Notes: generated by a model from the letters alone, not told the origin. Numbered from the stretch's first letter, positions 9,781 through 19,850 are shown. The stretch is 64,000 nucleotides of DNA from Chitinibacter bivalviorum (GCF_013403565.1 NZ_CP058627.1:620001-684000), one strand, 5' to 3'. Numbers and translations: made by a program.

Positions 9781-10036
9781 CTTGGCGCATTGTGTTGAAG
9801 TGTTTGTCCGCAAACTTGCGCCAAGTTATGCACACAAAAAATCCCCTTGTTTTTTGCTTGTCAATAGGGGATCAAAAGAAAGTTGCAAATCCGTGTCAAA
9901 AAATAAGTCTTTGAATATATTGGTAATTTTTCTTTCGCTTAATTTTTGTGCAATCTAAACATCATCAAGTCTCCATTGGGTTTTTTCTGGTTTTAAGCAC
10001 TTAGTCCACAAAATTATCCACAGAAACTGTGCATAA
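9781..10036. promoter_or_regulatory. DnaA-box cluster in the 397-base hemE-priA intergenic region
   Basis: This is the only gene-free stretch longer than 300 bases (9732-10128). It holds three perfect 9-mers matching TTATNCACA: TTATGCACA at 9826-9834 (+), TTATCCACA at 10014-10022 (+) and TTATGCACA at 10028-10036 (-), the last two facing each other five bases apart. An inverted repeat CTTGGCGCA (9781-9789) / TGCGCCAAG (9817-9825) abuts the first box, and ATCCCCT / AGGGGAT arms lie at 9841-9872. The stretch from about 9890 to 9960 is very AT-rich. It may be a DnaA-controlled promoter of priA, a DnaA-titration site or, less likely, an origin. Confidence 0.6.
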
Positions 10037-10128
10037 CCGATTTGGAATATTTTTCTACATTGATTGAGCTGTTTTTACCGGCAGAACTTTGAGTTTATTT
10101 TGAGTTTGAGTGTTTTCCCGAGGATGAC

Positions 10129-12309
10129 GTGAGCGGTAACTTTGTGATGGTGGCGCTCGATGTGCCGCTGAATCGTTTGTTCGGCTATGCCATTGGCAAT
10201 CTTGATCCGCATGTCGGGCAGCGGGTTATCGTGCCATTTGGCCCGCGGCAACTGTCGGGCATCGTGATTGAGCGCCGGAGTGATGCGGGCGAATTTGTGG
10301 GTAAGACCCGCAATATTTTGGCCATACGTGATGATCTGCCAGCATTACCGCCTGAAACCCTCGCCTTGTGCCAGTTTGTGGCGGACTATTATCACCATCC
10401 TTTGGGGGCGGTACTTAGCAGTGCCTTACCTACCGTTTTTCGTAATGTTCCTGCATTTAAGTCGCCCGCGCCCGCTTGTGTGTATTACGCACCTGATGTT
10501 GCCATTTTGTTGGCGCAGATTAGCGCGCGCGCACATGCACAACGGCGCGTTGCGCAAGCATTAGAGCAGCCCTATACCCCCGCCGCATTGCGTCGACTGC
10601 ATGATAGTGGTTTGAAATGGGCCAAACTGTGGGCGGAAAAAGGCTGGGTGCAAACGGCCGCCGAATCGACGGTCTTGGCTGAGCCAACCCCCAATTTACC
10701 GCTCAATGCTGAACAGGCAACGGCGGTCGCCGCCTTGAGTGCTGCGCATGGCTTTGCGCCATTTTTACTTTATGGCATTACAGGCAGTGGCAAGACCGAG
10801 GTGTACTTGCAAACCATCGCGGCCGTCTTGGGGCGTGGTGAACAAGTCTTGGTATTGATCCCCGAAATCAATTTAACGCCACAATTGGAAGGCCGTTTTC
10901 GCGCCCGTTTTCCGGGCGTGCAAATGTCGTGCCTGCATAGTGGATTGAATGACACCGAACGCGCAGTTAATTGGCTTGCGGCCTTGTCGGGCGAGGCGAA
11001 AATTGTGCTGGGCACACGCCTAGCAATTTTTACGCCGCTTCCGCATTTGGGCATGATTGTAGTTGATGAAGAACACGATCCTTCGTTTAAGCAGCAAGAA
11101 GGCCTGCGCTACTCAGCGCGGGATGTGGCGGTGTATCGCGCGCGGTCGGCCCAAGTGCCGATTGTGCTCGGGTCTGCGACGCCTAGCATCGAAAGTTGGG
11201 CCAATGCTAAAGCTGGCCGCTATCAGATGCTCACTTTGGCTGAGCGTGCCGTCCCCGGGGCGGTATTACCCAAAATCACGCTCTTGCCAGTTAAAAAAGC
11301 TGGCTTAATTGATGGCTTTAACCGCATGGCTTTTGCCGCAATGCATGAGGCGCTAGCGCGCGGTGAACAGGTTTTAGTATTTATCAATCGCCGTGGTTAT
11401 TCACCGGTGCTGCAATGTGGTGAATGCGGTTGGATGGCTTCGTGCAAGCACTGTTCGGCACGTTTGGTGCTGCATTTGCGCGATCGCAGTCTGCGTTGCC
11501 ATCATTGTGGCTTCGAAGAGCCCATCACTCACGCCTGCCCCGATTGCGGTAATCAAGATTTAAAACCTGTTGGGCAAGGTACCCAGCGCCTTGAGGAGTC
11601 GCTGGCGACCCATTTTCCGGGCAAAACAATCTTACGGATTGATCGTGATAGCACACGGCGTAAAGGCGAAATGGATGCCGCCTTGGCGCAGGTGCATTCG
11701 GGGGAGGCTGATATTCTCATTGGCACGCAAATGCTGGCAAAAGGGCATGATTTTGATCGGCTCAATCTAGTGATTGCCCTGAATGCCGATACTGGCTTAT
11801 TTAGCGTTGATTTTCGCGCTGAAGAGCGTTTGTTTGCCTTGCTGACTCAAGTCGCCGGCCGCGCAGGGCGACGCGAGACACCGGGCGAGGTCATGATACA
11901 AACTGCGTTTGCCGACCATCCTTTTTATCATCAATTACTGGGCCGGGATTATGCTCCCTTTGCCAACCGGACGTTAATTGAGCGCACAGAAATGTTGTTG
12001 CCGCCAGCTGCAGCGTGGGTGCTATTTCGCGCCGAGGCGCCAGATATCGAGCATGCGCTGCAGATTTTGCAATTAATCCGAGCTTGTTTTGAGCGTTTAG
12101 CGCCGGAGTTCTTGCTGCCGCTCACTTTGAATCATCCTGTTGCCGCTACGATGGTTAAAAAAGCGGGGGTGGAGCGCGCCCAATTATTAATTGCGGCGGA
12201 GCAGCGTGCTCAATTGCAACGAGCGCTGCATCAAGCCATGCCTCATATCGAGGTAATCAAATGTGGCAAGGGTCGTTGGACTTTGGATGTGGATCCGATA
12301 GAGGTATAG
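10129..12309 (+). CDS. priA: Primosomal protein N', replication restart helicase
   Basis: Superfamily 2 DNA helicase that recognises stalled forks and reloads the replisome. It has 726 residues, close to the usual 730. In order: an N-terminal DNA-binding domain with VALDVPLNRLFGYAI, Walker A GITGSGKTE (residues 216-224), the DEEH box within VDEEHDPSFKQQEG, zinc-binding cysteine pairs (CGECGWMASCKHC, then CHHCGF and CPDCG), and helicase motifs V/VI (IGTQMLAKGHDF, QVAGRAGR). The start is GTG at 10129 with GAGGA just upstream. A later ATG at 10147 is possible. It is preceded by the DnaA-box region. Confidence 0.96.
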   Translation: MSGNFVMVALDVPLNRLFGYAIGNLDPHVGQRVIVPFGPRQLSGIVIERRSDAGEFVGKTRNILAIRDDLPALPPETLALCQFVADYYHHPLGAVLSSALPTVFRNVPAFKSPAPACVYYAPDVAILLAQISARAHAQRRVAQALEQPYTPAALRRLHDSGLKWAKLWAEKGWVQTAAESTVLAEPTPNLPLNAEQATAVAALSAAHGFAPFLLYGITGSGKTEVYLQTIAAVLGRGEQVLVLIPEINLTPQLEGRFRARFPGVQMSCLHSGLNDTERAVNWLAALSGEAKIVLGTRLAIFTPLPHLGMIVVDEEHDPSFKQQEGLRYSARDVAVYRARSAQVPIVLGSATPSIESWANAKAGRYQMLTLAERAVPGAVLPKITLLPVKKAGLIDGFNRMAFAAMHEALARGEQVLVFINRRGYSPVLQCGECGWMASCKHCSARLVLHLRDRSLRCHHCGFEEPITHACPDCGNQDLKPVGQGTQRLEESLATHFPGKTILRIDRDSTRRKGEMDAALAQVHSGEADILIGTQMLAKGHDFDRLNLVIALNADTGLFSVDFRAEERLFALLTQVAGRAGRRETPGEVMIQTAFADHPFYHQLLGRDYAPFANRTLIERTEMLLPPAAAWVLFRAEAPDIEHALQILQLIRACFERLAPEFLLPLTLNHPVAATMVKKAGVERAQLLIAAEQRAQLQRALHQAMPHIEVIKCGKGRWTLDVDPIEV

Positions 12310-12349
12310 GCTTGTACGTCTTGATTTGCATAGATTTGATGGTTATACC
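12303..12349. repeat. Weak copy of the GGGTAT...ATACCC palindrome after priA
   Basis: Arms GGTATA (12303-12308, overlapping the priA stop codon) and TATACC (12344-12349) enclose a 35-base loop. Only six pairs are formed, so this is a weak match to the element family seen at 4416, 27153, 33035 and 42813. The rest of the 295-base gap to 12604 shows no gene or clear hairpin. Confidence 0.35.
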
Positions 12350-12604
12350 CATTAAGCAAAATCAATTTGACCATATCGTTGCACGATAATTCCTAGCCTA
12401 AGCCTAATTTAGCCGTCATTTTGTTTAGCCTTAGAGCGCTATACAGTGAATCACCACTCCCACAGCCCATTCTTTTGCGGTACTAATGAATTTAGCGCAA
12501 TGAATTTTTACCGATTTTGTGCCAAGCTGACTATGCTGAAGTAAGGTCTTCAGTCTTGTTAGTATTGCTGCTGATTTGCTCATCCCATCTAGCCGGAGGC
12601 GAAA

Positions 12605-14929
12605 ATGCCTTTTCAAACGCGAATGATCCTGTCTTCTTTGCTCAGTACCTTGCTGGGTCTGTTATTGGCCGCTGGACTGAATCTAGGCTTAGGATGGCAT
12701 GTGAGCATTGCCATGGTGTTGGGGTTGGGCTTAGCCGCGGTCGTGCAGTGGGCCATGTTGCAGTGGCTCTGTAAACCCATGCTGCGATTTTTTGCCGCGA
12801 TGAAACAATTACAACACGATGGCGGCAATTTAAACGTCCGGATCGCCACTACAGGTAATGATGAAATTGGGCAAGCGGCCGATGGCTTTAATCATTTTGC
12901 CGCCGATCTGCAAAGTACATTTCGTGAAGTGCAGCGCGATATGGAAGGCCTGTCTTTGGGTTTAAAGGAAATCACCGTCGTCACTGGCCAGCTTGTCAAA
13001 GATAGCCACACTCAAGCGGATTTCGTCGCTGTTTCAGCCGCAGCGGTGGAAGAAATCTCTGTGAGTATTACGCATATTGCGGACAGCGCGTTTGAAGTTG
13101 ACCAAGCTGTCGGTGATACACAGCAGCTCTCAATCGATGGTGCACACACCGTTCATAGCGTTTCCGAAGAAGTCGGGAAAATGCAGGAATCTATCTCATC
13201 GTTGAGTGTTGCTATGGCCGATTTGGGGCATCGTTCCCAAGAAATTGGCAGCATCGTGAGTGTCATCAAAGATATTGCTGAGCAAACTAATTTGTTGGCA
13301 CTTAATGCCGCGATTGAAGCTGCGCGAGCTGGCGAACAAGGGCGCGGTTTTGCCGTAGTGGCTGATGAAGTACGTAAATTGGCCGAACGCAGCGCAAAAG
13401 CCACGGTGGAAATTACCGAGCGGATTAATTCGGTCGGCAAAGATACGCAAATTGCTTTAAAGAATATGGATAAAGCCTCGAGCGGGGTGAGTGCAAGTGT
13501 TCAGCGCGCCAATGAAGCCAGTGCGCTGATGAATACCATCGGCCAGCGGATGGAAAACGCGGTGGAAGTGGTGCGGGGAATCGCTTATGCCACTCGAGAA
13601 CAAACCGCCGCGAGTCACACCATGGCTCAATCATCTGAGCAAATTAACGCCATGACGCAATCGAGCGATTCGGCGTTGCAACAAACCAAGAAAGCACTGG
13701 AAACGCTGGATAATCGCGCGCGTGAATTGATGAGCGCAGTAGGGCGATTCAGACTGGAAGACATTAGTGTTTTGCATGGCTGGTTTGCTGCCAGTGGTTT
13801 TCGTGCCGTCGCTGATGTGAAAGCGCGACTAAATAAAATAGGCCATCACTGGTCAGATAATCACAGTGGTAAAGACGTACCCGGTATGCTGAAAAAAGCA
13901 GTTGAAGACGGTGATTTACCCACTGCAGCCGCTATTGGTGGGGTCAAAATTCAGGCATGGGCAGGGAAAAACGTACTCGCCAATCTTGATGGGATTGCCA
14001 GTAAACAGGGTTGGGCGCAGATATTACCTAAGGTGATTGATGACCAAATGCATGCTGATGGCCATTATGTTGCGGTGCCTCTAGGCGTTGCGCGTGTGAA
14101 TGTCATCTGGGCCAATGTGGCGCTATTGCGTCGCGTGAACGTGAGCCAAGCTCCGCGCAGCTGGGATGAGTTCATCAGCTTGTGTGAAAAATTGAAAGCG
14201 GCCGGCATTACTCCAATCGCACACAGTGAAGTGAAATGGCAGGTTGCTACGCTGTTTGAGGCGGTATCTTTAGGTCTTTGTGGCGCGAGATATTATGTTG
14301 ATGCTTTTAGTAAACTGGATCAAGCCACATTGTCTGGACCGCAGACTATTCGAGCGTTGGAAATGTTCCGCCGAATTAAACCGTTTTGCAGCGAAGATCC
14401 CGTTGGGCGCGATTGGAACTTGGTTGCCGCCGACATTATTAATGGGCGGGCAGCCATGCAGTTAATGGGGGATTGGGTGAAAGGTGAATTTGATACTGCG
14501 GGTAAAAAACCAGATATCGATTATGTATTCTGGGCCGCGCCTAATCTTGATGGTGAATATAGCTTTGCCGCCGATACGCTCACAATGTTCCGTCAAGAAG
14601 ATCCAGTACGAGCTCAAGCACAAACGGATTTTGCTGAGTTGCTAATGACAAGCGAATGCCAAGTTGCCTATAACCATCATAAAGGCTCCATCCCGGCGCG
14701 AACTGATATTGACCGGAATTTACTCGATGCATATGGCAAAGCTTCCGCCGCTGACTTTGCCCAGTCTGCACAAAAAAACACCTTGGTGCCATCATGGGCG
14801 CACAATATGGCAGTGCAAGACAGCTTGAAAAAAGCATTGATCGAGGTGGTGTACGAATTTTGGCATAACGACCACATCACCGCGACGGCTGCTGCGCAAA
14901 AACTAGCGTCAACAGCCAGAAGTGCATAG
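12605..14929 (+). CDS. Methyl-accepting chemotaxis protein fused to a C-terminal sugar ABC-type solute-binding domain
   Basis: A 774-residue chimaera. Residues 8-28 and 33-56 are two membrane helices joined by only about four residues, so there is no periplasmic sensor. A HAMP domain (about 57-110) and the coiled-coil signalling domain (about 140-380) follow, with the invariant hairpin tip [19 protein letters not shown] at 226-244. From about residue 387 to the end the sequence is a family 1 solute-binding protein of the glucose/mannose type: [58 protein letters not shown] and KGSIPARTD. No signal peptide precedes it and membrane topology places it in the cytoplasm. GGAGG at 12595 supports the ATG at 12605. 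Cytoplasmic sugar sensing for chemotaxis is an inference. Confidence 0.9.
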   Translation: MPFQTRMILSSLLSTLLGLLLAAGLNLGLGWHVSIAMVLGLGLAAVVQWAMLQWLCKPMLRFFAAMKQLQHDGGNLNVRIATTGNDEIGQAADGFNHFAADLQSTFREVQRDMEGLSLGLKEITVVTGQLVKDSHTQADFVAVSAAAVEEISVSITHIADSAFEVDQAVGDTQQLSIDGAHTVHSVSEEVGKMQESISSLSVAMADLGHRSQEIGSIVSVIKDIAEQTNLLALNAAIEAARAGEQGRGFAVVADEVRKLAERSAKATVEITERINSVGKDTQIALKNMDKASSGVSASVQRANEASALMNTIGQRMENAVEVVRGIAYATREQTAASHTMAQSSEQINAMTQSSDSALQQTKKALETLDNRARELMSAVGRFRLEDISVLHGWFAASGFRAVADVKARLNKIGHHWSDNHSGKDVPGMLKKAVEDGDLPTAAAIGGVKIQAWAGKNVLANLDGIASKQGWAQILPKVIDDQMHADGHYVAVPLGVARVNVIWANVALLRRVNVSQAPRSWDEFISLCEKLKAAGITPIAHSEVKWQVATLFEAVSLGLCGARYYVDAFSKLDQATLSGPQTIRALEMFRRIKPFCSEDPVGRDWNLVAADIINGRAAMQLMGDWVKGEFDTAGKKPDIDYVFWAAPNLDGEYSFAADTLTMFRQEDPVRAQAQTDFAELLMTSECQVAYNHHKGSIPARTDIDRNLLDAYGKASAADFAQSAQKNTLVPSWAHNMAVQDSLKKALIEVVYEFWHNDHITATAAAQKLASTARSA

Positions 14930-15132
14930 CTGCCGCTCAATCGGCACATGCTTGGTGATGTTTATTTGATTCGAAGCTAAGATTTACTTGGGAAATATCA
15001 CGAAAAAATAATACTTCTCTGCTTTAATAGTCAGGCTTGCTAAAACCCGAGCAATTTGCTGCTGGTTTTGGCTTTCAAATTGATTGCGTGATCAAAATTC
15101 GCGCCATTTAGCGCCTGCCGAGTAAAGCCCGA

Positions 15133-16809
15133 ATGTCATTGAAAGAACAAGTAAAAACTACCCATTGGTTGTTTCAGCCAATCACCATCTTCTGGTTTCT
15201 CCTCACTATTTTCTGGTTTATATCCCTTTCTTTTCGAGACCTGATTCATCCAGATGAAGGTCGTTATGCGTCGATTGCAATGGGGATGTTGCAAACCGGA
15301 GATTGGTTAACTCCCCGACTAAATGGCATCCTATATTTTGAAAAACCGATTTTGCAATATTGGATTAGCAGCTTCAGTTTCTATATTTTTGGGTTTACTG
15401 ATTTTGCCGCCCGGTTCTGGCCAGGCCTGTCGGGTATATTGTCGGTGCTGGCCGTTGGTTTTACTGCTCGAAAATTATGGGGCACGCAAGTCGGTCACCT
15501 TGCCGCTTTGGTTTGTGCGGGTACGACTTGGATCTTTGGCAATAGCCATTTCTTAACCTTGGATATGGGCGTTACTTTCTTTCTGACGGTGACGCTGTGC
15601 AGCTTTGTGTTGGCGCAACGTGATGAGGCAAACAGCTCGGAGCAGCGCAATTGGATGTGGCTCGCGTGGGCTGGGATGGCTGGTGCAACCTTATCGAAGG
15701 GGCTGATCGGTATTCTCATTCCAGGTATGACCTTGTTTTTATACAGCCTGATCAATTGGCAGTGGTCTTGCTGGCGAAAAATGCACTGGGTTACTGGCTT
15801 GTCGATTTTTCTCTTGCTAACTGCACCATGGTTTTATCTGGTTTCGGCCAAAAATCCAGGCTTTGCGCATTTCTTCTTTATCCGTGAGCATTTTGAACGT
15901 TTTCTGACGACCGAACATCGTCGTGAAGGCCCTATTTATTATTTTATTCCGATTTTATTTGCCGGCTTTTTACCGTGGACGGCTTGGATTCCAGCCTTAA
16001 CGCGGGATGCGTGGAAAAAACGCGGTAGTCGCTTCCAGCTAGAGCGCTTCGTGCTGATTTGGTGTGTGTTTATCTTTGCTTTTTTTAGCAAGTCAGGCTC
16101 GAAATTACCCTCGTATATTTTGCCGATGTTCCCCGCTATGGCCTTGCTATTAGCGCCATATTTGGCTCGATCTTCGACAAATAGCATCAAAAAACATTTG
16201 TATTTACCGATTGCGATCTGGGCTTTGATATTGGTAGCGAGCCCTTTTGTTCATCATTGGTCATCCGAGAACTCACCGCGTGAAGTTTTAATTCACTTTG
16301 CTTGGTATTTAGCAGGCGCTGCAACCCTCTTTTTGATGGGGGCGGCGATCGCTTGGCGGATGTTGAGTCAAGGAAAAAATGAATTTGCGGTCATGGCGAT
16401 TGCAATGGCAACGGTACTAGGGATCGGCATTGCCAGTGCGGGTCACAATTCATACGGTCAGCTTAAAAGCAGTAGCGGTGTTGTCGAGCAAGTGAAGAAA
16501 TATATCACCCCTGATATGCAGATATATTCGGTCGCTACTTACGAGCAAACCTTTCCCTATTACTTGCAGCGACCAGTGACTTTGGTGCAATACGTCGATG
16601 AATTTGAATATGGCGAAACGACTGAGCCGAAAGTCTGGATTCCTACGATTGCAGAGTTTATTCCACAATGGCAGGCCGCGCCGCGTGCGATGGCCATGCT
16701 CAATAAGCAAACCTATGCACAATTGCAGCAGCAAGGCTTGCCGATGCAAGTGGTTTACCAAGATGTACGCCGTATGGTTGTGATCAAGCCGTCAACACAT
16801 TCAAATTGA
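15133..16809 (+). CDS. arnT: Undecaprenyl phosphate-aminoarabinose:lipid A transferase (GT39/GT83 family)
   Basis: Inner-membrane glycosyltransferase that moves 4-amino-4-deoxy-L-arabinose from its undecaprenyl carrier to lipid A phosphates in the periplasm, lowering surface charge and polymyxin sensitivity. It has 558 residues, about 12 membrane segments and the catalytic first periplasmic loop IHPDEGRYASIAMGMLQTGD followed by FEKPILQYW, as in ArnT and protein mannosyltransferases. It is the first gene of the arn operon, five bases ahead of arnB. In enterobacteria arnT lies downstream of arnD, so the order differs here. The identity rests on family features plus the operon. Confidence 0.88.
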   Translation: MSLKEQVKTTHWLFQPITIFWFLLTIFWFISLSFRDLIHPDEGRYASIAMGMLQTGDWLTPRLNGILYFEKPILQYWISSFSFYIFGFTDFAARFWPGLSGILSVLAVGFTARKLWGTQVGHLAALVCAGTTWIFGNSHFLTLDMGVTFFLTVTLCSFVLAQRDEANSSEQRNWMWLAWAGMAGATLSKGLIGILIPGMTLFLYSLINWQWSCWRKMHWVTGLSIFLLLTAPWFYLVSAKNPGFAHFFFIREHFERFLTTEHRREGPIYYFIPILFAGFLPWTAWIPALTRDAWKKRGSRFQLERFVLIWCVFIFAFFSKSGSKLPSYILPMFPAMALLLAPYLARSSTNSIKKHLYLPIAIWALILVASPFVHHWSSENSPREVLIHFAWYLAGAATLFLMGAAIAWRMLSQGKNEFAVMAIAMATVLGIGIASAGHNSYGQLKSSSGVVEQVKKYITPDMQIYSVATYEQTFPYYLQRPVTLVQYVDEFEYGETTEPKVWIPTIAEFIPQWQAAPRAMAMLNKQTYAQLQQQGLPMQVVYQDVRRMVVIKPSTHSN

Positions 16810-16814
16810 AACTT

Positions 16815-17930
16815 ATGACTGATTTTTTACCATTTACTCGTCCAGACATCGATGAAGCCACTATTGCCAGTGTTGCGGATGTGTTGCGTTCCGGTTGGCT
16901 AACGACAGGGCCAAAATGTCGCGAGCTTGAAGCTGCACTGTCAGTTCGCGCTGGCGGGCGTCCTGTGCGGCTGGTTAATTCGGCCACCGCGGCACTTGAA
17001 TTTGCATTACGTATTGCGGGTGTCAGCGCGGGTGATGAGGTAATTACAACGTCGCTCTCTTGGGTGGCGACCGCCAATGTGATTTTGGCGGTGGGCGCAA
17101 CGCCAGTGTTTGTAGATATTGACCCGTTGACGCGCTTGATCGATCTGAAGTTGGTCGAGCAGGCGATTAGCGCTAAAACAAAAGCAATAATTCCTGTTGA
17201 TCTGGCTGGCTTTCCCGTAGATAGGGAGGGGGTGTATCGCCTTGCAAACCAATATGGCATTCGTGTTGTGGAAGATGCTGCCCAGTCGCAAGGTGCGAAT
17301 TGGCAAGGCCGCGAGCTAGGTAGTTTTGGTGATTTAGTGGCGTTTAGTTTTCATCCCAATAAAAACATGACCACAGGTGAAGGTGGGTGTCTGGTGATGA
17401 ATAACGAGGATGAAGCTCGACTTTTCGAGAAGTTGCGCCTGCAGGGTGTTACTAGAGCACCTGACGGCACTTATGATTGTGATGTGCTTGGCGGTAAAGC
17501 CAATTTGACCGACATTGCAGCCGCGATTGGTTTGGGGCAATTGGCTCGACTGGATGAGTTTAATGCTCGTCGCCGTGAATTGGCGAAGTTGTATTGCACT
17601 AGCCTTGATAAGCTGGGGCTAGGCTTGCCGCCTGCCGAGTTTGAACAAAGTAACTGGCATATGTTTCAGATTGTGTTGCCAGAGCGCCTTGCTGCGCAAC
17701 GCCCCAAATTGATTGCCATGATGAAAGAGGCTGGCATTGCCGTCGGGGTTCATTACCCCGCAATCCATACAACCTCTCTCTATCGTCAATTGGGTTGGCA
17801 TGAAGGGCAGCTGCCTCATACCGAAGCGATCGCAGCCAGGATTCTGACGCTACCTTTATTCCCCGCAATGCAAAAAAGTGATATCGAACGTGTTTGCAGC
17901 ACATTAACTCACGTGATGAGCCAACTATGA
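16815..17930 (+). CDS. arnB: UDP-4-amino-4-deoxy-L-arabinose--oxoglutarate aminotransferase
   Basis: PLP-dependent DegT/DnrJ/EryC1 aminotransferase that makes UDP-Ara4N from the 4-keto sugar produced by the ArnA dehydrogenase. It has 371 residues. The N-terminus MTDFLPFTRPDIDEATIASV, RSGWLTTGPKC, the aspartate motif VVEDAAQSQGA and the Schiff-base lysine in SFHPNKNMTTGEGG are typical of ArnB. The ATG at 16815 is preferred over a TTG at 16806 because it gives the family N-terminus. It overlaps arnC by four bases (ATGA), showing translational coupling. Confidence 0.93.
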   Translation: MTDFLPFTRPDIDEATIASVADVLRSGWLTTGPKCRELEAALSVRAGGRPVRLVNSATAALEFALRIAGVSAGDEVITTSLSWVATANVILAVGATPVFVDIDPLTRLIDLKLVEQAISAKTKAIIPVDLAGFPVDREGVYRLANQYGIRVVEDAAQSQGANWQGRELGSFGDLVAFSFHPNKNMTTGEGGCLVMNNEDEARLFEKLRLQGVTRAPDGTYDCDVLGGKANLTDIAAAIGLGQLARLDEFNARRRELAKLYCTSLDKLGLGLPPAEFEQSNWHMFQIVLPERLAAQRPKLIAMMKEAGIAVGVHYPAIHTTSLYRQLGWHEGQLPHTEAIAARILTLPLFPAMQKSDIERVCSTLTHVMSQL

Positions 17931-18895
17931 GTCTCCCTGTTTTATCTGTCGTTATTCCGGTTTACAACGAAGAAGATAGCCTCGCCGCTTTGTTTGCAAG
18001 GCTTTATCCTGCATTGGATGCATTAGCTAAGCCCTATGAAGTGATTTTTATCAATGATGGTAGCCGTGATCGATCTGCAGGAATTTTGACTGAGCAGTTT
18101 CATTTACGCCCAGATGTCACTCGCGTCATTTTATTTAATGGCAATTTCGGTCAGCACCGCGCTATTTTGGCCGGGTTTGAGCATGTCCGTGGCCAACAAA
18201 TTGTGACGTTGGACGCCGATTTACAAAATCCACCCGAAGACATTGCTACTTTGTTAGTTGAAATGGATAAAGGGCACGACTATGTCGGCTCCATCCGCCG
18301 TCAGCGCAATGATAGTTTATGGCGTCATTGGGCTAGTCGAGCAATGAATCGTTTACGAGAAAAAATCACCCGTATCAAGATGACCGACCAAGGCTGCATG
18401 ATGCGAGCCTACAGTCGGCGCATCATCGACACGATCAACCAGTGCAATGAAATGCACACCTTTATTCCCGCTTTAGCCTATTCATTTTCCCAAAAACCCA
18501 CTGAAGTCGTGATCGGGCATGAAGAGCGTCATGCTGGTGAATCTAAATATTCGCTGTACAGTCTGATTCGCCTCAATTTTGATTTGATGACGGGCTTTTC
18601 CTTGGTGCCGCTTCAGTTTTTCTCCATGCTAGGCATGTTGGTATCCATTGGTTCAGGACTATTGTTTGCTTATCTATTGGGTCGCCGGCTGATCGTTGGG
18701 CCTGAAGAGGGGGGTATTTTTACTTTATTTGCGCTGGTGTTTTTTCTGGTAGGGATTGCCCTGTTTGGGATTGGCCTCTTGGGTGAATATATTGGGCGTA
18801 TTTATCAAGAAGTGAGAGAGCGCCCACGCTATCTAATCGCTGCAGTGTTGGAGAAAAAGGCAAGTATCGATACAGAACAGGCCGATCCAGTATGA
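17927..18895 (+). CDS. arnC: Undecaprenyl-phosphate 4-deoxy-4-formamido-L-arabinose transferase
   Basis: Family 2 glycosyltransferase that attaches formyl-Ara4N to undecaprenyl phosphate on the cytoplasmic face. It has 322 residues. An N-terminal GT-A domain carries SVVIPVYNEEDSL and the metal-binding TLDADLQNPPED; two C-terminal membrane helices (about 235-255 and 270-292) anchor it. The start ATG at 17927 lies inside the arnB stop, and the stop overlaps the next start by four bases, so the central operon is tightly coupled. DPM1-like or GtrB-like bactoprenol transferases share this fold, but the neighbours decide for ArnC. Confidence 0.92.
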   Translation: MSLPVLSVVIPVYNEEDSLAALFARLYPALDALAKPYEVIFINDGSRDRSAGILTEQFHLRPDVTRVILFNGNFGQHRAILAGFEHVRGQQIVTLDADLQNPPEDIATLLVEMDKGHDYVGSIRRQRNDSLWRHWASRAMNRLREKITRIKMTDQGCMMRAYSRRIIDTINQCNEMHTFIPALAYSFSQKPTEVVIGHEERHAGESKYSLYSLIRLNFDLMTGFSLVPLQFFSMLGMLVSIGSGLLFAYLLGRRLIVGPEEGGIFTLFALVFFLVGIALFGIGLLGEYIGRIYQEVRERPRYLIAAVLEKKASIDTEQADPV

Positions 18896-19812
18896 AAAGC
18901 GCCGTAGTTTTTGCCTACCATAACGTCGGCGTCCGCAGCTTAAAGTCTCTGCTGGCCTTGGGGCTTGAGATCAAATTGGTGGTTACCCATCAAGACAACC
19001 CGAATGAAAATATCTGGTTTGAATCTGTACGTGATGTGTGTGCAGAATATCAGATCGAATGCATTACGCCTGACGATCCCAATACACCTGAAATTGAACA
19101 AAAAATCACAGTTTTAGCTCCTGATTTTTTGTTTAGCTTTTACTATCGCAATATGCTTCAAGCCCCGCTTTTGGCGGCGCCGCGTTCTGGTGCTTTCAAT
19201 TTACATGGCTCATTACTGCCAAAATACCGTGGCCGAGTGCCGATTAACTGGGCCATTATTCATGGCGAGACTGAAACGGGCGTAACGCTGCATCAGATGA
19301 ATTTAAAGCCGGATAATGGCGCCATTGTCGATCAGCAAGCGGTCCCCATTTTGCCCGATGACACTGCTGATGAGGTATTTGGCAAAGTCGTGGTCGCGGC
19401 AGAGATATGTCTAATGCGCGCTATTCCGCAGCTGGTAGCAGGTCTTGCAACATTGACCCCGCAGGATCTTAGCCAGGGCGCATATTTCGGTGGGCGCAAA
19501 GCCGAAGATGGTCGAATCGATTGGTCGCACAGTGTGCGTCAAATTCATAATCTGGTTCGTGCCGTTACTCGCCCCTATCCGGGGGCTTTTAGTGATACAC
19601 CGCTTGGCCGCTTGATCTTATGGCGTACTCGCGTGCTGACCGAATCAGGGCTTGCGCCGCAGCCATGCTGTATGCAGCTCGATGAGCAACAGCGCTTGGT
19701 GATTTACACCGCCGATGGCGGTTTGTTGCAAGTCTTAGACGGCGAAATTGGCGGTATCAAATTGGATGTGGCAAATGTGGCCCGCTATCTGAATGGTCGA
19801 ATTAAGTTGTAA
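18892..19812 (+). CDS. arnA: UDP-4-amino-4-deoxy-L-arabinose formyltransferase (separate ArnA N-terminal domain)
   Basis: Uses 10-formyltetrahydrofolate to formylate UDP-Ara4N. It has 306 residues, matching only the N-terminal formyltransferase half of enterobacterial ArnA. Catalytic residues are in place: N103 and H105 in FNLHGSLLPKYRGR and D141 in LKPDNGAIVDQ, one residue off the E. coli numbering. The C-terminal subdomain (IDWSHSVRQIHNLVRA, PYPGAF) is intact. The stop codon and a 38-base gap separate it from the dehydrogenase, so ArnA is encoded as two proteins here. It overlaps arnC by four bases. Confidence 0.92.
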   Translation: MKSAVVFAYHNVGVRSLKSLLALGLEIKLVVTHQDNPNENIWFESVRDVCAEYQIECITPDDPNTPEIEQKITVLAPDFLFSFYYRNMLQAPLLAAPRSGAFNLHGSLLPKYRGRVPINWAIIHGETETGVTLHQMNLKPDNGAIVDQQAVPILPDDTADEVFGKVVVAAEICLMRAIPQLVAGLATLTPQDLSQGAYFGGRKAEDGRIDWSHSVRQIHNLVRAVTRPYPGAFSDTPLGRLILWRTRVLTESGLAPQPCCMQLDEQQRLVIYTADGGLLQVLDGEIGGIKLDVANVARYLNGRIKL

Positions 19813-19850
19813 TTCTGAGTCAAAACACAATTGAACTAGGGCGGGTTAAC

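Noticed and set aside
9732..10128. Chromosomal replication origin between hemE and priA
   Set aside because: Three DnaA boxes and AT-rich DNA are present, but no dnaA/dnaN neighbours, genes on both sides mostly read in the same direction, and the box number is small. Kept only as a regulatory or titration candidate.
14930..15132. PmrA/PhoP-type boxes ahead of the arn operon
   Set aside because: Only poor matches to the known half-sites were seen, and spacing did not fit. No regulator binding site is claimed.
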